From Bacteroidota bacterium (GTDB taxonomy: Bacteria > Bacteroidota > Bacteroidia > Bacteroidales > UBA1402), in NCBI GenBank assembly GCA_030706285.1, contig JAUZOU010000173.1, positions 1 to 6,548 of the forward strand: a stretch of DNA of 6,548 bases, given 5' to 3'. The translations under genes were made by a program, and so were the position numbers. Below the pieces are notes generated by a model, which was not told the origin of the DNA, searched no databases, and was given only the letters and a program-made list of their open reading frames with translations. Positions 1 through 6,092 of this stretch are shown one piece after another (positions within the stretch are counted from its first letter, which is position 1; each line of letters opens with the position of its first letter).

Positions 1-434
1 ATCCACATGACAAATTGATGGGTCCGGTCGTTGTAGATGAACTTCGGCCGTTCGATGACGTTGGAAGGGTGCAGGTCGGAACGCTGATCGGCCAGGTCGG
101 GTGTCAGTACGACACCTCTGAATGTCCAGTTGACCAGGTCTTTCGAGGAATAGCAAGATACTCCGCCGGCTTCGGTCCGGTAACATTCCCAGCTGGGGAC
201 TTTGGGATTCCAGTAGGTTGAGTCGCCTTTGTATTCGCCGTACCAATAGTAGGTGCCTTTGTGATAAAGCATGCCACCGCCGTGGGCGTTAATGCGGTGA
301 CCGTTGGTGTCGAGCCATTCGGTACCGGATTTAATGGAGCTGCTTTTGTCGTTTTTAGCAAAGGTTTGGTTTAAAGTGCCGGTTATCATGAACAGGCTGG
401 CGAACAGGTATGTCAGGATGGTTTGTCGTTTCAT
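1..434 (-). CDS. Secreted glycoside hydrolase family 43-like protein (N-terminal part; runs off window)
   Basis: The gene starts at ATG 434 and reads leftward for 144 codons without a stop, so only the N-terminus is present. Residues 1-26 look like a signal peptide: K2 and R3, a hydrophobic stretch from I6 to T20, then T-F-A before K27. The mature start carries the pattern W-L-D-T-N-G-H-R-I-N-A-H-G-G-G (40-54), then Y-Y-W-Y-G-E (62-67), V-S-C-Y-S-S-K-D-L (92-100) and I-E-R-P-K-F-I-Y-N (127-135). These are typical of GH43 five-bladed propellers related to exo-beta-1,3-galactanases (subfamily 24 or 34). In that group the Glu of ERPK lies in the active site; the catalytic acid would be outside the window. 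The expected role is release of galactose or a similar sugar from plant polysaccharide side chains in the periplasm or outside the cell. The family is well supported; subfamily and substrate are inferred. Confidence 0.8.
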   Translation of the reverse strand, partial: MKRQTILTYLFASLFMITGTLNQTFAKNDKSSSIKSGTEWLDTNGHRINAHGGGMLYHKGTYYWYGEYKGDSTYWNPKVPSWECYRTEAGGVSCYSSKDLVNWTFRGVVLTPDLADQRSDLHPSNVIERPKFIYNDRTHQFVMW

Positions 435-649
435 CTTTCAGGTGGTTAAAAGTTGGAGGCAAAAATAGTCAAAGTTTCGGGCTTTGCCAGTGCTCGATGA
501 AGCTAAACTTGTTCCGTCGATCCGGCAATTGATTGACACGACAAACCAATCATAGCAGCACAACGTTTGATTGCCTGAACGGGGGCGATTGAATGTCCAA
601 AAAATGTAATGACAGCTACTTGTTTATCCGGATTGATGCCATCCAATCA
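435..649. other. Intergenic region between the two minus-strand genes
   Basis: These 215 bases hold no ORF that looks real. I see no convincing intrinsic terminator for the upstream propeller gene: the best minus-strand hairpin near its stop is GATTG/CAATC without a T-run. The hexamer TGATTG or its complement CAATCA recurs several times (for example 530-535 and 547-552) with no regular spacing. The GH43 promoter box is at the left end. Confidence 0.5.
460..467 (-). promoter_or_regulatory. Putative -7 promoter box for the GH43-like gene
   Basis: Read on the minus strand this is TATTTTTG, a match to the Bacteroidota sigma-ABfA -7 consensus TAnnTTTG, ending 25 bases before the ATG. No good -33 TTTG is visible at the usual 19-21 base spacing. 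A short inverted repeat (CAAAG at 470-474, CTTTG at 482-486) lies just upstream and could be an operator or chance. The box suggests the GH43-like gene has its own promoter rather than depending only on the gene upstream. Confidence 0.5.
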
Positions 650-1690
650 TTATTTAATGAATGTTGCCTTAAGAATGTTTTTGCCGTATGTAATGGCAAG
701 CAGGTACTGCCCTTTGGGTAGTGAACGGACATCGAACGTGGCACTTGGCTGGTACAATGTCTGAGAAAGACAACGTTTGCCGTCGAGGCTGAAGATGGTG
801 GCCGTGTAAGGCCCGTCTGTGACGGACTGGTAGAGGGACAGGGCGTCACCGGCCTCATTCAGACTCAACAGGATGGGCGTTTCTGCTATAGCGCTGAGCG
901 GTTGAAGGTCAGTCGGCAATTTGACGGCCATGAACTTCAGTTGCTGATGCGTTTTATCGACGACAACCAGCTGATGCCCATCATACAGGATACCACTGAC
1001 TTCAAATGGTCCGATATACTGCTTCCTTCCGCCGGTCAGGAAGGACGGTTCCTTGTAAGTGGGAGCCAGTTCCTTGGTGGCCCCCCAAATGGTATCGTTC
1101 ATGGACAGGATATTGTCGTATAAAGGTATATCTCCCAAATCAACGGTGGCACAAGTCTTGAGGTCAAGTTTTAGCAAACGGTAATGCCCGCACCAGCAAT
1201 AGCCCCAACTGGTGAAGAGGGCTGAATCCAGGTAGCAAATGTCCTTGCAACTATACCCGCTTTTGAAAACCGAAGGTATCTCAATCCGGAAAGTATCGAC
1301 AGGAAGGTGGGTGATGGTATCCAGCTTTAGTAAATAGTCGGTGGCACTAACCCAGAGGTGGCTGTCTGCATATTCGATACTACTGGATTTGATGGTAGTG
1401 AAAGAATCCACACAGGCGCCTCCGGCATTCATCTTGAACACCATGCCACTGAGCGATTCGATCAGCCAGAAATAGTTCCCGTCCCAAGTCAGATCCAGAT
1501 TGGAGGTGGGCATCAGGTCCGGCAAATTGGTCGTCCTGGTGGCGTAAAGTGTGTCGGTCGGGTAGTCACTTTCCAGATTGGCTTCAGGTGAATGGTTGAT
1601 GGAATGCCCGAACGCTCCGGCTTCAACTGTTGGTACTTGTACCAGACAAACCAGTGTAAAGAAAAACATCAAGGACCAAGTCTTTTTCAT
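650..1690 (-). CDS. Secreted beta-propeller-like protein with degenerate T9SS-type C-terminal tail, function unknown
   Basis: This 346-residue protein begins with a clear signal peptide (K2-K3, hydrophobic core 5-19, V-E-A before G25). Residues about 65-255 contain blade-like repeats such as L-T-W-D-G-N-Y-F-W-L (67-76), S-H-L-W-V-S (110-115) followed by L-L-K-L-D (120-124), L-L-K-L-D-L (172-177), and G-I-L-Y-D-G (233-238) followed by L-V-V-V-D (241-245). This resembles NHL or glutamine-cyclotransferase-like propellers, where a 'WDG..lWv' strand is followed by 'iykld'. Residues about 285-346 fit a type IX secretion C-terminal domain: T-I-F-S-L-D-G-K (298-305), R-S-L-P-K-G-Q-Y-L-L (322-331), and a final F-I-K. 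The usual YPNP start motif is missing, so surface delivery is likely but not certain. Five cysteines lie at 148, 152, 165, 167 and 180, unusual for a propeller and possibly disulfide-bonded. I do not recognise a specific function. Confidence 0.8.
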   Translation of the reverse strand: MKKTWSLMFFFTLVCLVQVPTVEAGAFGHSINHSPEANLESDYPTDTLYATRTTNLPDLMPTSNLDLTWDGNYFWLIESLSGMVFKMNAGGACVDSFTTIKSSSIEYADSHLWVSATDYLLKLDTITHLPVDTFRIEIPSVFKSGYSCKDICYLDSALFTSWGYCWCGHYRLLKLDLKTCATVDLGDIPLYDNILSMNDTIWGATKELAPTYKEPSFLTGGRKQYIGPFEVSGILYDGHQLVVVDKTHQQLKFMAVKLPTDLQPLSAIAETPILLSLNEAGDALSLYQSVTDGPYTATIFSLDGKRCLSQTLYQPSATFDVRSLPKGQYLLAITYGKNILKATFIK

Positions 1691-1755
1691 GTTTTCTGTG
1701 TTTTCGTTGATAGAAGTACAGGCTATTTGCCGATATAAAAATAAAAAAAACGATT

Positions 1756-1763
1756 CAAATATA
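1756..1763 (-). promoter_or_regulatory. Putative -7 promoter box for the propeller gene
   Basis: The minus strand reads TATATTTG here, matching TAnnTTTG, in a very AT-rich stretch 65 bases before the ATG at 1690. No clear -33 box is seen. It lies back-to-back with the MFS promoter at 1843-1850, so the two genes are divergently transcribed. Confidence 0.5.
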
Positions 1764-1842
1764 ATAAAGAAATCAATAATTATTCACATAGGTTTGACTG
1801 ATCGTTTACTTTCTTCTTAAGCTCCATTCTGAGGACATTTTG

Positions 1843-1850
1843 TATCTTTG
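1843..1850 (+). promoter_or_regulatory. Putative -7 promoter box for the MFS transporter, which fixes its start codon
   Basis: TATCTTTG matches the Bacteroidota -7 consensus TAnnTTTG and implies a transcript beginning near 1855-1858. The TTG at 1848 that opens the longest reading frame lies inside this box and so could not be on the mRNA. This supports the downstream ATG at 1953 as the true start and leaves a leader of about 95 nucleotides. No convincing -33 TTTG is visible. Confidence 0.6.
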
Positions 1851-1862
1851 TACCAACATTTC

Positions 1863-1934
1863 CGGTATCTAAAATGGAGCCCCTTATTGTTGAATCTGAT
1901 CTCTACTGGTAAAACGGGGCCTTTTTTGATACCG
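1863..1934 (+). promoter_or_regulatory. Attenuator-like structured leader of the MFS gene
   Basis: Two nested perfect inverted repeats lie in the predicted 5' leader. The outer one is CGGTATC (1863-1869) with GATACCG (1928-1934). The inner one is GCCCC (1879-1883) with GGGGC (1916-1920). Between the arms, AAAA at 1871-1874 can also pair with part of the T-run, so the whole can fold as one long interrupted hairpin with a loop of about 32 bases. GGGGC is followed by C and six T residues (1922-1927), as in an intrinsic terminator, yet it sits between promoter and start codon. This is the layout of a transcription attenuator. I could not match it to a known riboswitch class. The repeats are seen directly; the regulatory role is inferred. 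Confidence 0.45.
1874..1912 (+). CDS. Possible 12-codon leader peptide upstream of the MFS gene
   Basis: An ATG preceded by TAAA opens a 12-codon frame (M-E-P-L-I-V-E-S-D-L-Y-W) ending in TAA at 1910-1912, three bases before the 3' arm of the inner hairpin. Its codons 2-4 contain the 5' arm (1879-1883). A ribosome paused early in the peptide would therefore cover that arm and stop the terminator-like hairpin forming, the arrangement used in drug- or amino-acid-responsive attenuation. It is in a different frame from the transporter. A frame this short can occur by chance, so translation is unproven. Confidence 0.35.
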   Translation: MEPLIVESDLYW

Positions 1935-1952
1935 CACTTCGAACGGATTTAT

Positions 1953-3161
1953 ATGACACAACACACAGACAAGCTTTTTACTTCCAGTTTTATTTCAGCC
2001 TGCATCGGTAATTTCCTGCTTTTTATGGGAGTTTACCTGTTGCTGCCGGTGTTGCCGATGTACATGCTGGATACGTTCGGATCATCGGAAACAGCCATCG
2101 GCCTGATTTTGGCCAGTTATACGATTGCGGCGCTGGCGGCACGACCTTTTTCGGGCTTTTTGCTGGATATGTTCCAACGTAAACCCATTTATTTATTGGC
2201 GTATGCCGTGACGGTGCTCTTTTTTGTCGGGTATCCGCTAGTACAATGTGTGATGTTGTTTGCCTTGCTGAGAGTCTTGCACGGGCTGGCGTTCGGAGTG
2301 GTGTCCACCGCGGGCAATACGGTGATTATCGATATCATGCCTTCTTCCAGGCGAGGTGAAGGGCTCGGCTATTTTGGTATTGCCAATAATCTGGCGATGG
2401 CTGTTGGCCCTATGATTGGTTTGATGCTGCATGAACAGACACATTCATGGAATCTGATTTTTTACAGCGCAGTGGGCAGCGGGGTACTGGGGCTTTTTTT
2501 TGCTTCGCGCATCAAAACCAACTTTAGGCCGGCCTGCGTGCGGGAACCGTTGTCTTTGGACCGTTTTTTTTTAATGAAAGGGACCAGGGCCGGACTATGT
2601 CTGTTGTTGCTGGCTATCCCATATGGCATAACAACATCGTATATGCCGTTGTATGCCAAAGAAGCTGGTATCGTAGGCAATATGGGACTTTTCTTTTCGA
2701 TGATGGCACTGGGTATGATGATTTCACGGACAGTGGCAGGAAAATCGGTCGATCAGGGAAAGATCACTCAAATCATACAAATTGGCGGTATCATTGGGTT
2801 GGCGGCGTTTTGCGCATTTGCCATGCTGGGCTTTTTCCATCTGTCATTGAATAACGAATTGGAACGGCTGGGCTTTTTCGTCGTGGCTTTGATGATCGGA
2901 GTGGGGTATGGAATGATGTTTCCAGCCTATAATACGCTGTTTGTCGATCTGGCGCCACACAATCGCCGGGCTACGGCTAGTTCTACCTATCTGACCAGTT
3001 GGGATCTGGGTATCGGTCTCGGTTTGTTTTTAGGCGGTTATCTGGGCGAAATAAGTAGCTACGCGATGGCTTTTCTGATCGGAGCGGTGATGGTGTTCGT
3101 GTCTGCCGGGCTTTTTTCTGTGGTTACAATTCCGCATTTTAAACGAAATAAATATCGTTGA
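1953..3161 (+). CDS. Major facilitator superfamily transporter, probable drug or metabolite efflux (DHA1-like)
   Basis: From ATG 1953 this is a 402-residue, all-helical inner-membrane protein with the 12-segment pattern of MFS_1 carriers, the usual length for the family. Motif A is recognisable between segments 2 and 3 (G68-x3-D72 with R76-K77, preceded by R64-P65). A motif-C-like stretch, G-I-A-N-N-L-A-M-A-V-G-P-M-I-G (142-156), is typical of proton-coupled exporters, so efflux is more likely than uptake. The pair R133/R134 before G-E-G-L-G-Y-F-G resembles YfcJ/YhhS-type carriers. The longer frame from TTG 1848 adds 35 residues but starts within the promoter box, so I reject it. The central loop is encoded near runs of T8 (2494-2501) and T9 (2564-2572). 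The substrate cannot be told from sequence. A terminator separates it from the rhamnose operon, so it is probably not part of that pathway. Confidence 0.85.
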   Translation: MTQHTDKLFTSSFISACIGNFLLFMGVYLLLPVLPMYMLDTFGSSETAIGLILASYTIAALAARPFSGFLLDMFQRKPIYLLAYAVTVLFFVGYPLVQCVMLFALLRVLHGLAFGVVSTAGNTVIIDIMPSSRRGEGLGYFGIANNLAMAVGPMIGLMLHEQTHSWNLIFYSAVGSGVLGLFFASRIKTNFRPACVREPLSLDRFFLMKGTRAGLCLLLLAIPYGITTSYMPLYAKEAGIVGNMGLFFSMMALGMMISRTVAGKSVDQGKITQIIQIGGIIGLAAFCAFAMLGFFHLSLNNELERLGFFVVALMIGVGYGMMFPAYNTLFVDLAPHNRRATASSTYLTSWDLGIGLGLFLGGYLGEISSYAMAFLIGAVMVFVSAGLFSVVTIPHFKRNKYR

Positions 3162-3173
3162 GTGTCAGATATT

Positions 3174-3195
3174 AGACAATTTTTGTCGTTTTTTT
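3174..3195 (+). terminator. Weak intrinsic terminator after the MFS gene
   Basis: GACAA (3175-3179) pairs with TTGTC (3183-3187) around a three-T loop, followed by G and seven T residues (3189-3195). The stem is short and AT-rich, but it lies just 13 bases beyond the MFS stop and ahead of the next promoter, which is the expected place. Confidence 0.5.
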
Positions 3196-3219
3196 AAGTC
3201 TTTTTGCCATTCCTTTATC

Positions 3220-3249
3220 TTGTTGATTCAGAAAAGAAACCTAATTTTG
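3220..3249 (+). promoter_or_regulatory. Promoter of the rhamnose operon (-33 TTG and -7 TAATTTTG)
   Basis: TAATTTTG at 3242-3249 matches the Bacteroidota -7 box TAnnTTTG. A TTG at 3220-3222 lies 19 bases upstream, the correct spacing for a -33 element. Transcription would start near 3256, leaving a leader of about 15 bases before rhaB. In Bacteroides the rha operon is activated by the AraC-type regulator RhaR. I see no clear paired operator repeat in the short region back to the terminator. Confidence 0.65.
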
Positions 3250-3270
3250 TAGCGATTCAATTTTTTTACC

Positions 3271-3837
3271 ATGCAAACATACACCTTTTTGGCGTTCGAT
3301 TTGGGGGCTACCAGCGGACGTTCTATTTTAGCCACACTCAAGGACGGCAAGCTTGAAAGTAAAGAACTGACGCGTTTTCCCAACGCTATTTTGCCGGTTA
3401 ACGGAAAATTTTACTGGAATATTTTCGGTCTGTATGAATCGCTGAAAGCTGGTTTGAAAGCCGCTGCCGCTGAAAAAGTAAAGGTGGATGCCATCGGTAT
3501 CGATACCTGGGGCGTCGATTTTGTTTATGTGGGAAAAGACGGAAGTTTTCTGGGTTGTCCGCGTGCTTATCGCGATCCTTACACAGAGGGTATGCCTGAG
3601 GCTTTTTTCAAGTTAATGCCTCGTAAGGAGGTTTACGATATTACCGGTATCCAGATCATGAACTTCAACAGTTTGTATCAATTGTTTGCTGCCAGGCAAG
3701 AAGGTGGTTCGGCCGTTGAGGCTGCCGATAAGATCTTGTTCATGCCTGATGCACTTTCTTATATGCTGACTGGGAAAATGGTTTGCGAATACACTATTGC
3801 TTCGACGTCTCAGCTCCTGAACCCGCGGACCAAGTAA
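3271..3837 (+). CDS. rhaB: RhaB N-terminal fragment (188 residues)
   Basis: This is the part translated from the native start at 3271, which lies about 15 bases after the predicted transcription start. It covers most of the FGGY N-terminal domain, including the phosphate loop at 9-17 and the sugar-site region around W80-D83. It ends after L-N-P-R-T-K, in a stretch that continues smoothly in-frame beyond the stop. The fragment lacks the catalytic aspartate and the C-terminal ATP-binding domain. Confidence 0.7.
   Translation: MQTYTFLAFDLGATSGRSILATLKDGKLESKELTRFPNAILPVNGKFYWNIFGLYESLKAGLKAAAAEKVKVDAIGIDTWGVDFVYVGKDGSFLGCPRAYRDPYTEGMPEAFFKLMPRKEVYDITGIQIMNFNSLYQLFAARQEGGSAVEAADKILFMPDALSYMLTGKMVCEYTIASTSQLLNPRTK
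3835..3837 (+). other. rhaB: Premature TAA in rhaB
   Basis: The codons read ACC AAG TAA TTT GAT GAG. The change could be one base from AAA, CAA, GAA, TTA, TCA or a tyrosine codon; in RhaB homologues this position commonly follows R-T-K and precedes F-D/E, so Lys, Gln or Glu is likely. TAA also ends rhaA, the propeller gene and the distal rhaB frame, so it is not a reassigned sense codon. Confidence 0.85.
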
Positions 3838-3882
3838 TTTGATGAGCAATTACTTCGCACAGCCGGAGTCGATCCTGCCATC

Positions 3883-4746
3883 ATGCCAGACATTATCAAC
3901 CCGGGTATCGTTATCGGTTCACTGACAGATGATCTGGCGGAAGAGTCCGGGCTGGGTAAAGTCTCTGTTGTCGCTGTTGCCGGACATGATACCGGATCGG
4001 CCATTGCGGCTATTCCGGCTGAGAATGAACGGTTTGCCTACCTGAGTTCTGGTACCTGGTCACTGATGGGCATCGAAGTGAAAGATCCGATTATCAGCGA
4101 CGCTTCGTTTGACATGAATTTCACCAATGAGGGTGGAGTGGACGGTACAACCCGTTTCCTGAAAAATATCACCGGGATGTGGCTGCTTGAACAATGCCGC
4201 AAGGAATGGGAAAAAGAAGGAACGACCTATTCTTATCCGATCATTGTGGAAATGGCCTCTGCCGCTGAAGGGTTCAAGTGTCTGGTTGATCCGGACGATG
4301 CTTCGTTTGCCAATCCTCACAGTATGACCAATGCGATTAAGGACTATTGTTCGGCAACCGGTCAGCATGTGCCTGTCAACCATGCTGAAGTCATCCGGTG
4401 TATCTTTGACAGTCTGGCCTTGAAATACCGGTTTGTTTTGGACAAACTGCAGCAAGTGGCTCCTTTCAAGATTGAAAAGCTGCACATTATCGGAGGTGGT
4501 TCGCAGAACAACCTGCTCAATCAGTTTACGGCCAATGCTATTGGTATGCCTGTTGTGGCGGGCCCTTCAGAGGCTACAGCTATCGGTAATATCATGATGC
4601 AGGCCAAGGCGCTTGGAGCTGTAGCTGACCTTGCAGCTATGCGCAATGTCATCAGTCATTCTGTGACGCCAGCTGTTTTTGCCCCAAAAGAGACAGAAGC
4701 CTGGAACGAGGCCTTTAAAAAATATCTGACCATTGTAAAACAATAA
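3883..4746 (+). CDS. rhaB: RhaB C-terminal fragment (287 residues from an in-frame ATG)
   Basis: The first in-frame ATG after the stop is at 3883, 45 bases downstream, corresponding to residue 205 of the full protein. No promoter box or ribosome-binding sequence precedes it, so independent expression would need reinitiation. The fragment contains D240 of G-H-D-T and the FGGY C-terminal domain with G-G-G-S-Q-N at 408-413, but lacks the N-terminal phosphate loop. Whether the two pieces could assemble into a working enzyme is unknown. Confidence 0.55.
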   Translation: MPDIINPGIVIGSLTDDLAEESGLGKVSVVAVAGHDTGSAIAAIPAENERFAYLSSGTWSLMGIEVKDPIISDASFDMNFTNEGGVDGTTRFLKNITGMWLLEQCRKEWEKEGTTYSYPIIVEMASAAEGFKCLVDPDDASFANPHSMTNAIKDYCSATGQHVPVNHAEVIRCIFDSLALKYRFVLDKLQQVAPFKIEKLHIIGGGSQNNLLNQFTANAIGMPVVAGPSEATAIGNIMMQAKALGAVADLAAMRNVISHSVTPAVFAPKETEAWNEAFKKYLTIVKQ

Positions 4747-4752
4747 TACGTA

Positions 4753-4791
4753 AAACCTCTTTGTCTGTGTGAGTGGCTGGCTTGGGGGTTT
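4753..4791 (+). other. Possible mRNA hairpin between rhaB and rhaA
   Basis: AAACCTC (4753-4759) can pair with GGGGTTT (4785-4791) with one G-U pair, around a 25-base loop. No T-run follows, so it is not an intrinsic terminator; it could affect mRNA processing or stability, or be chance. The 78-base gap contains no TAnnTTTG box, so rhaA is most likely co-transcribed with rhaB. Confidence 0.2.
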
Positions 4792-4824
4792 GCATAGATC
4801 AACAACTTTAATCGTTAAATTATC

Positions 4825-6081
4825 ATGGTAAAAAAATTAACAGTGCAGAGTGCCTATGAATTGGCCAAAGAACGTTATGCAGCCATCGGTGTGAACACCG
4901 ACACAGTGTTGGACCAATTACAAAAGATTTCCCTGTCGTTGCATTGCTGGCAGGCAGATGACGTGACTGGCTTTGAAAATCCGAATGCTACGTTGAGCGG
5001 AGGTATTCAGGCTACAGGTAATTATCCGGGTAAAGCCCGCAATATGGAAGAACTGCGTGCTGATATCATCAAGGCCGCCTCCTTGGTGCCTGGTCAGCAT
5101 CGGTTAAATCTTCATGCCATTTACGGAGATTTTGGGGGCAAATTTGTAGATCGGGATCAGATTGAACCGAAACATTTTGAAAGTTGGATGAAGTGGGCCA
5201 AAGAAAACGGGTTCAAACTGGATTTCAATTCCACTTCATTTTCTCATCCGAAATCCGGAGAATTGACGTTGGGCAATCCTGATCCTGACATCCGTAATTT
5301 CTGGATCGAACACACCAAACGTTGCCGTGCCATAGCTGAGGCGATGGGTAAATACCAGGGCTCCCCTTGTGTGATGAACCTTTGGATCCATGACGGTTCG
5401 AAAGACCAGACGGTCAACCGGATGAAATACCGTGAATTGTTGAAGGATTCGCTGGATCAGATTTTTGCCATTAAGTATGATCACATGAAAGATTGCATCG
5501 AGGCCAAATTGTTTGGCATCGGAGCTGAAAGCTATACGGTTGGTTCCTATGATTTCTATTTGGCCTATGGTGCCAAGAACAATAAGATCGTGACCCTGGA
5601 TACCGGTCACTTCCATCTGACGGAAAGCATTGCCGACAAGATTTCGTCGTTGCTGCTGTTTACGCCTGAAATCATGCTGCACGTGAGTCGTCCGGTTCGC
5701 TGGGACTCCGACCACGTTACCATCATGAACGACGATACGTTGGATCTGGCTAAGGAAATTGTCCGTTGCAATGCGCTCGACCGTGTGAACATCGGTTTGG
5801 ATTATTTCGATGCCTCCATCAACCGTATCGGGGCTTACGTAATCGGTAGCCGTGCCACTCAGAAATGTTTCCTGCAGGCGTTACTAGAGCCGCTGTCTCT
5901 GTTGCGTGATTATGAGGCCAAGGGTCAGTATTTCCAACGCCTGGCTATGCTGGAAGAAGACAAAGCATTGCCCTGGAACGCTGTTTGGGATATGTTCTGC
6001 CTGAAGAATAATGTGCCTGTCGGTGAAGATTTCATCGCTGACATTGAACAATATGAAGCTGACGTAACGTCGAAACGTTAA
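4825..6081 (+). CDS. rhaA: L-rhamnose isomerase
   Basis: This enzyme interconverts L-rhamnose and L-rhamnulose in the cytoplasm, the first step of the pathway, using a divalent metal such as Mn. The 418-residue length is normal for the family, which has a TIM-barrel fold. The expected metal and active-site residues are all visible by comparison with E. coli RhaA: E235 in G-A-E-S, D259 and H262 in L-D-T-G-H-F-H, H286 in L-H-V-S-R-P, D294 and D296 in R-W-D-S-D-H, and D326 in I-G-L-D-Y-F-D. The diagnostic S-I-N-R-I (331-335) and L-L-E-P (353-356) are also present. The start at 4825 has no Shine-Dalgarno sequence, as usual in this phylum. Nothing suggests loss of function, although the rhaB nonsense codon upstream could reduce its expression by polarity. 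In Bacteroides the gene is also called rhaI. Confidence 0.97.
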   Translation: MVKKLTVQSAYELAKERYAAIGVNTDTVLDQLQKISLSLHCWQADDVTGFENPNATLSGGIQATGNYPGKARNMEELRADIIKAASLVPGQHRLNLHAIYGDFGGKFVDRDQIEPKHFESWMKWAKENGFKLDFNSTSFSHPKSGELTLGNPDPDIRNFWIEHTKRCRAIAEAMGKYQGSPCVMNLWIHDGSKDQTVNRMKYRELLKDSLDQIFAIKYDHMKDCIEAKLFGIGAESYTVGSYDFYLAYGAKNNKIVTLDTGHFHLTESIADKISSLLLFTPEIMLHVSRPVRWDSDHVTIMNDDTLDLAKEIVRCNALDRVNIGLDYFDASINRIGAYVIGSRATQKCFLQALLEPLSLLRDYEAKGQYFQRLAMLEEDKALPWNAVWDMFCLKNNVPVGEDFIADIEQYEADVTSKR

Positions 6082-6092
6082 TCCTGCCGTCG

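Larger units (their letters stand above)
3271..4746 (+). pseudogene. rhaB: L-rhamnulokinase, interrupted by one in-frame stop codon
   Basis: The enzyme phosphorylates L-rhamnulose to L-rhamnulose-1-phosphate with ATP in the cytoplasm, the second step of rhamnose breakdown. The frame spans 491 codons, the normal RhaB length, but codon 189 (3835-3837) is TAA. The frame is the same on both sides, so this is a nonsense change, not a frameshift. The FGGY-kinase fold is otherwise complete: the N-terminal phosphate loop F-D-L-G-A-T-S-G-R (9-17), D-T-W-G-V-D-F (78-84), Y-R-D-P (100-103), G-H-D-T (238-241) with the expected catalytic base D240, S-S-G-T-W-S (259-264), and the ATP-site G-G-G-S-Q-N (408-413). 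D240 and the C-terminal ATP domain lie after the stop, so the truncated product cannot be active. It is the first gene of the operon. Recent mutation, sequencing error or readthrough are all possible. Confidence 0.85.

Noticed and set aside
528..648. Repeated TGATTG/CAATCA hexamers as a CRISPR or iteron array
   Set aside because: The units are only six bases, irregularly spaced and in mixed orientation, with no conserved longer repeat.
616..858. 80-residue minus-strand ORF overlapping the end of the propeller gene
   Set aside because: It overlaps the propeller gene in another frame, where the T9SS-like tail is the better explanation.
1848..1952. TTG start giving the MFS transporter 35 extra residues
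   Set aside because: The TTG lies inside the -7 promoter box, the extra residues include the hairpin region, and the ATG at 1953 gives a normal MFS N-terminus.
4060..4485. 141-residue minus-strand ORF inside rhaB
   Set aside because: It is antisense to the conserved FGGY C-terminal domain and has no promoter box or family features.
3271..4746. TAA read as a sense codon (alternative genetic code) or programmed frameshift
   Set aside because: TAA ends several other genes in the window, and the two halves share one frame, so neither reassignment nor a frameshift is needed.
5236..5715. 159-residue minus-strand ORF inside rhaA
   Set aside because: It lies wholly within a well-supported gene, has no recognisable motifs, and is best explained as an antisense shadow.
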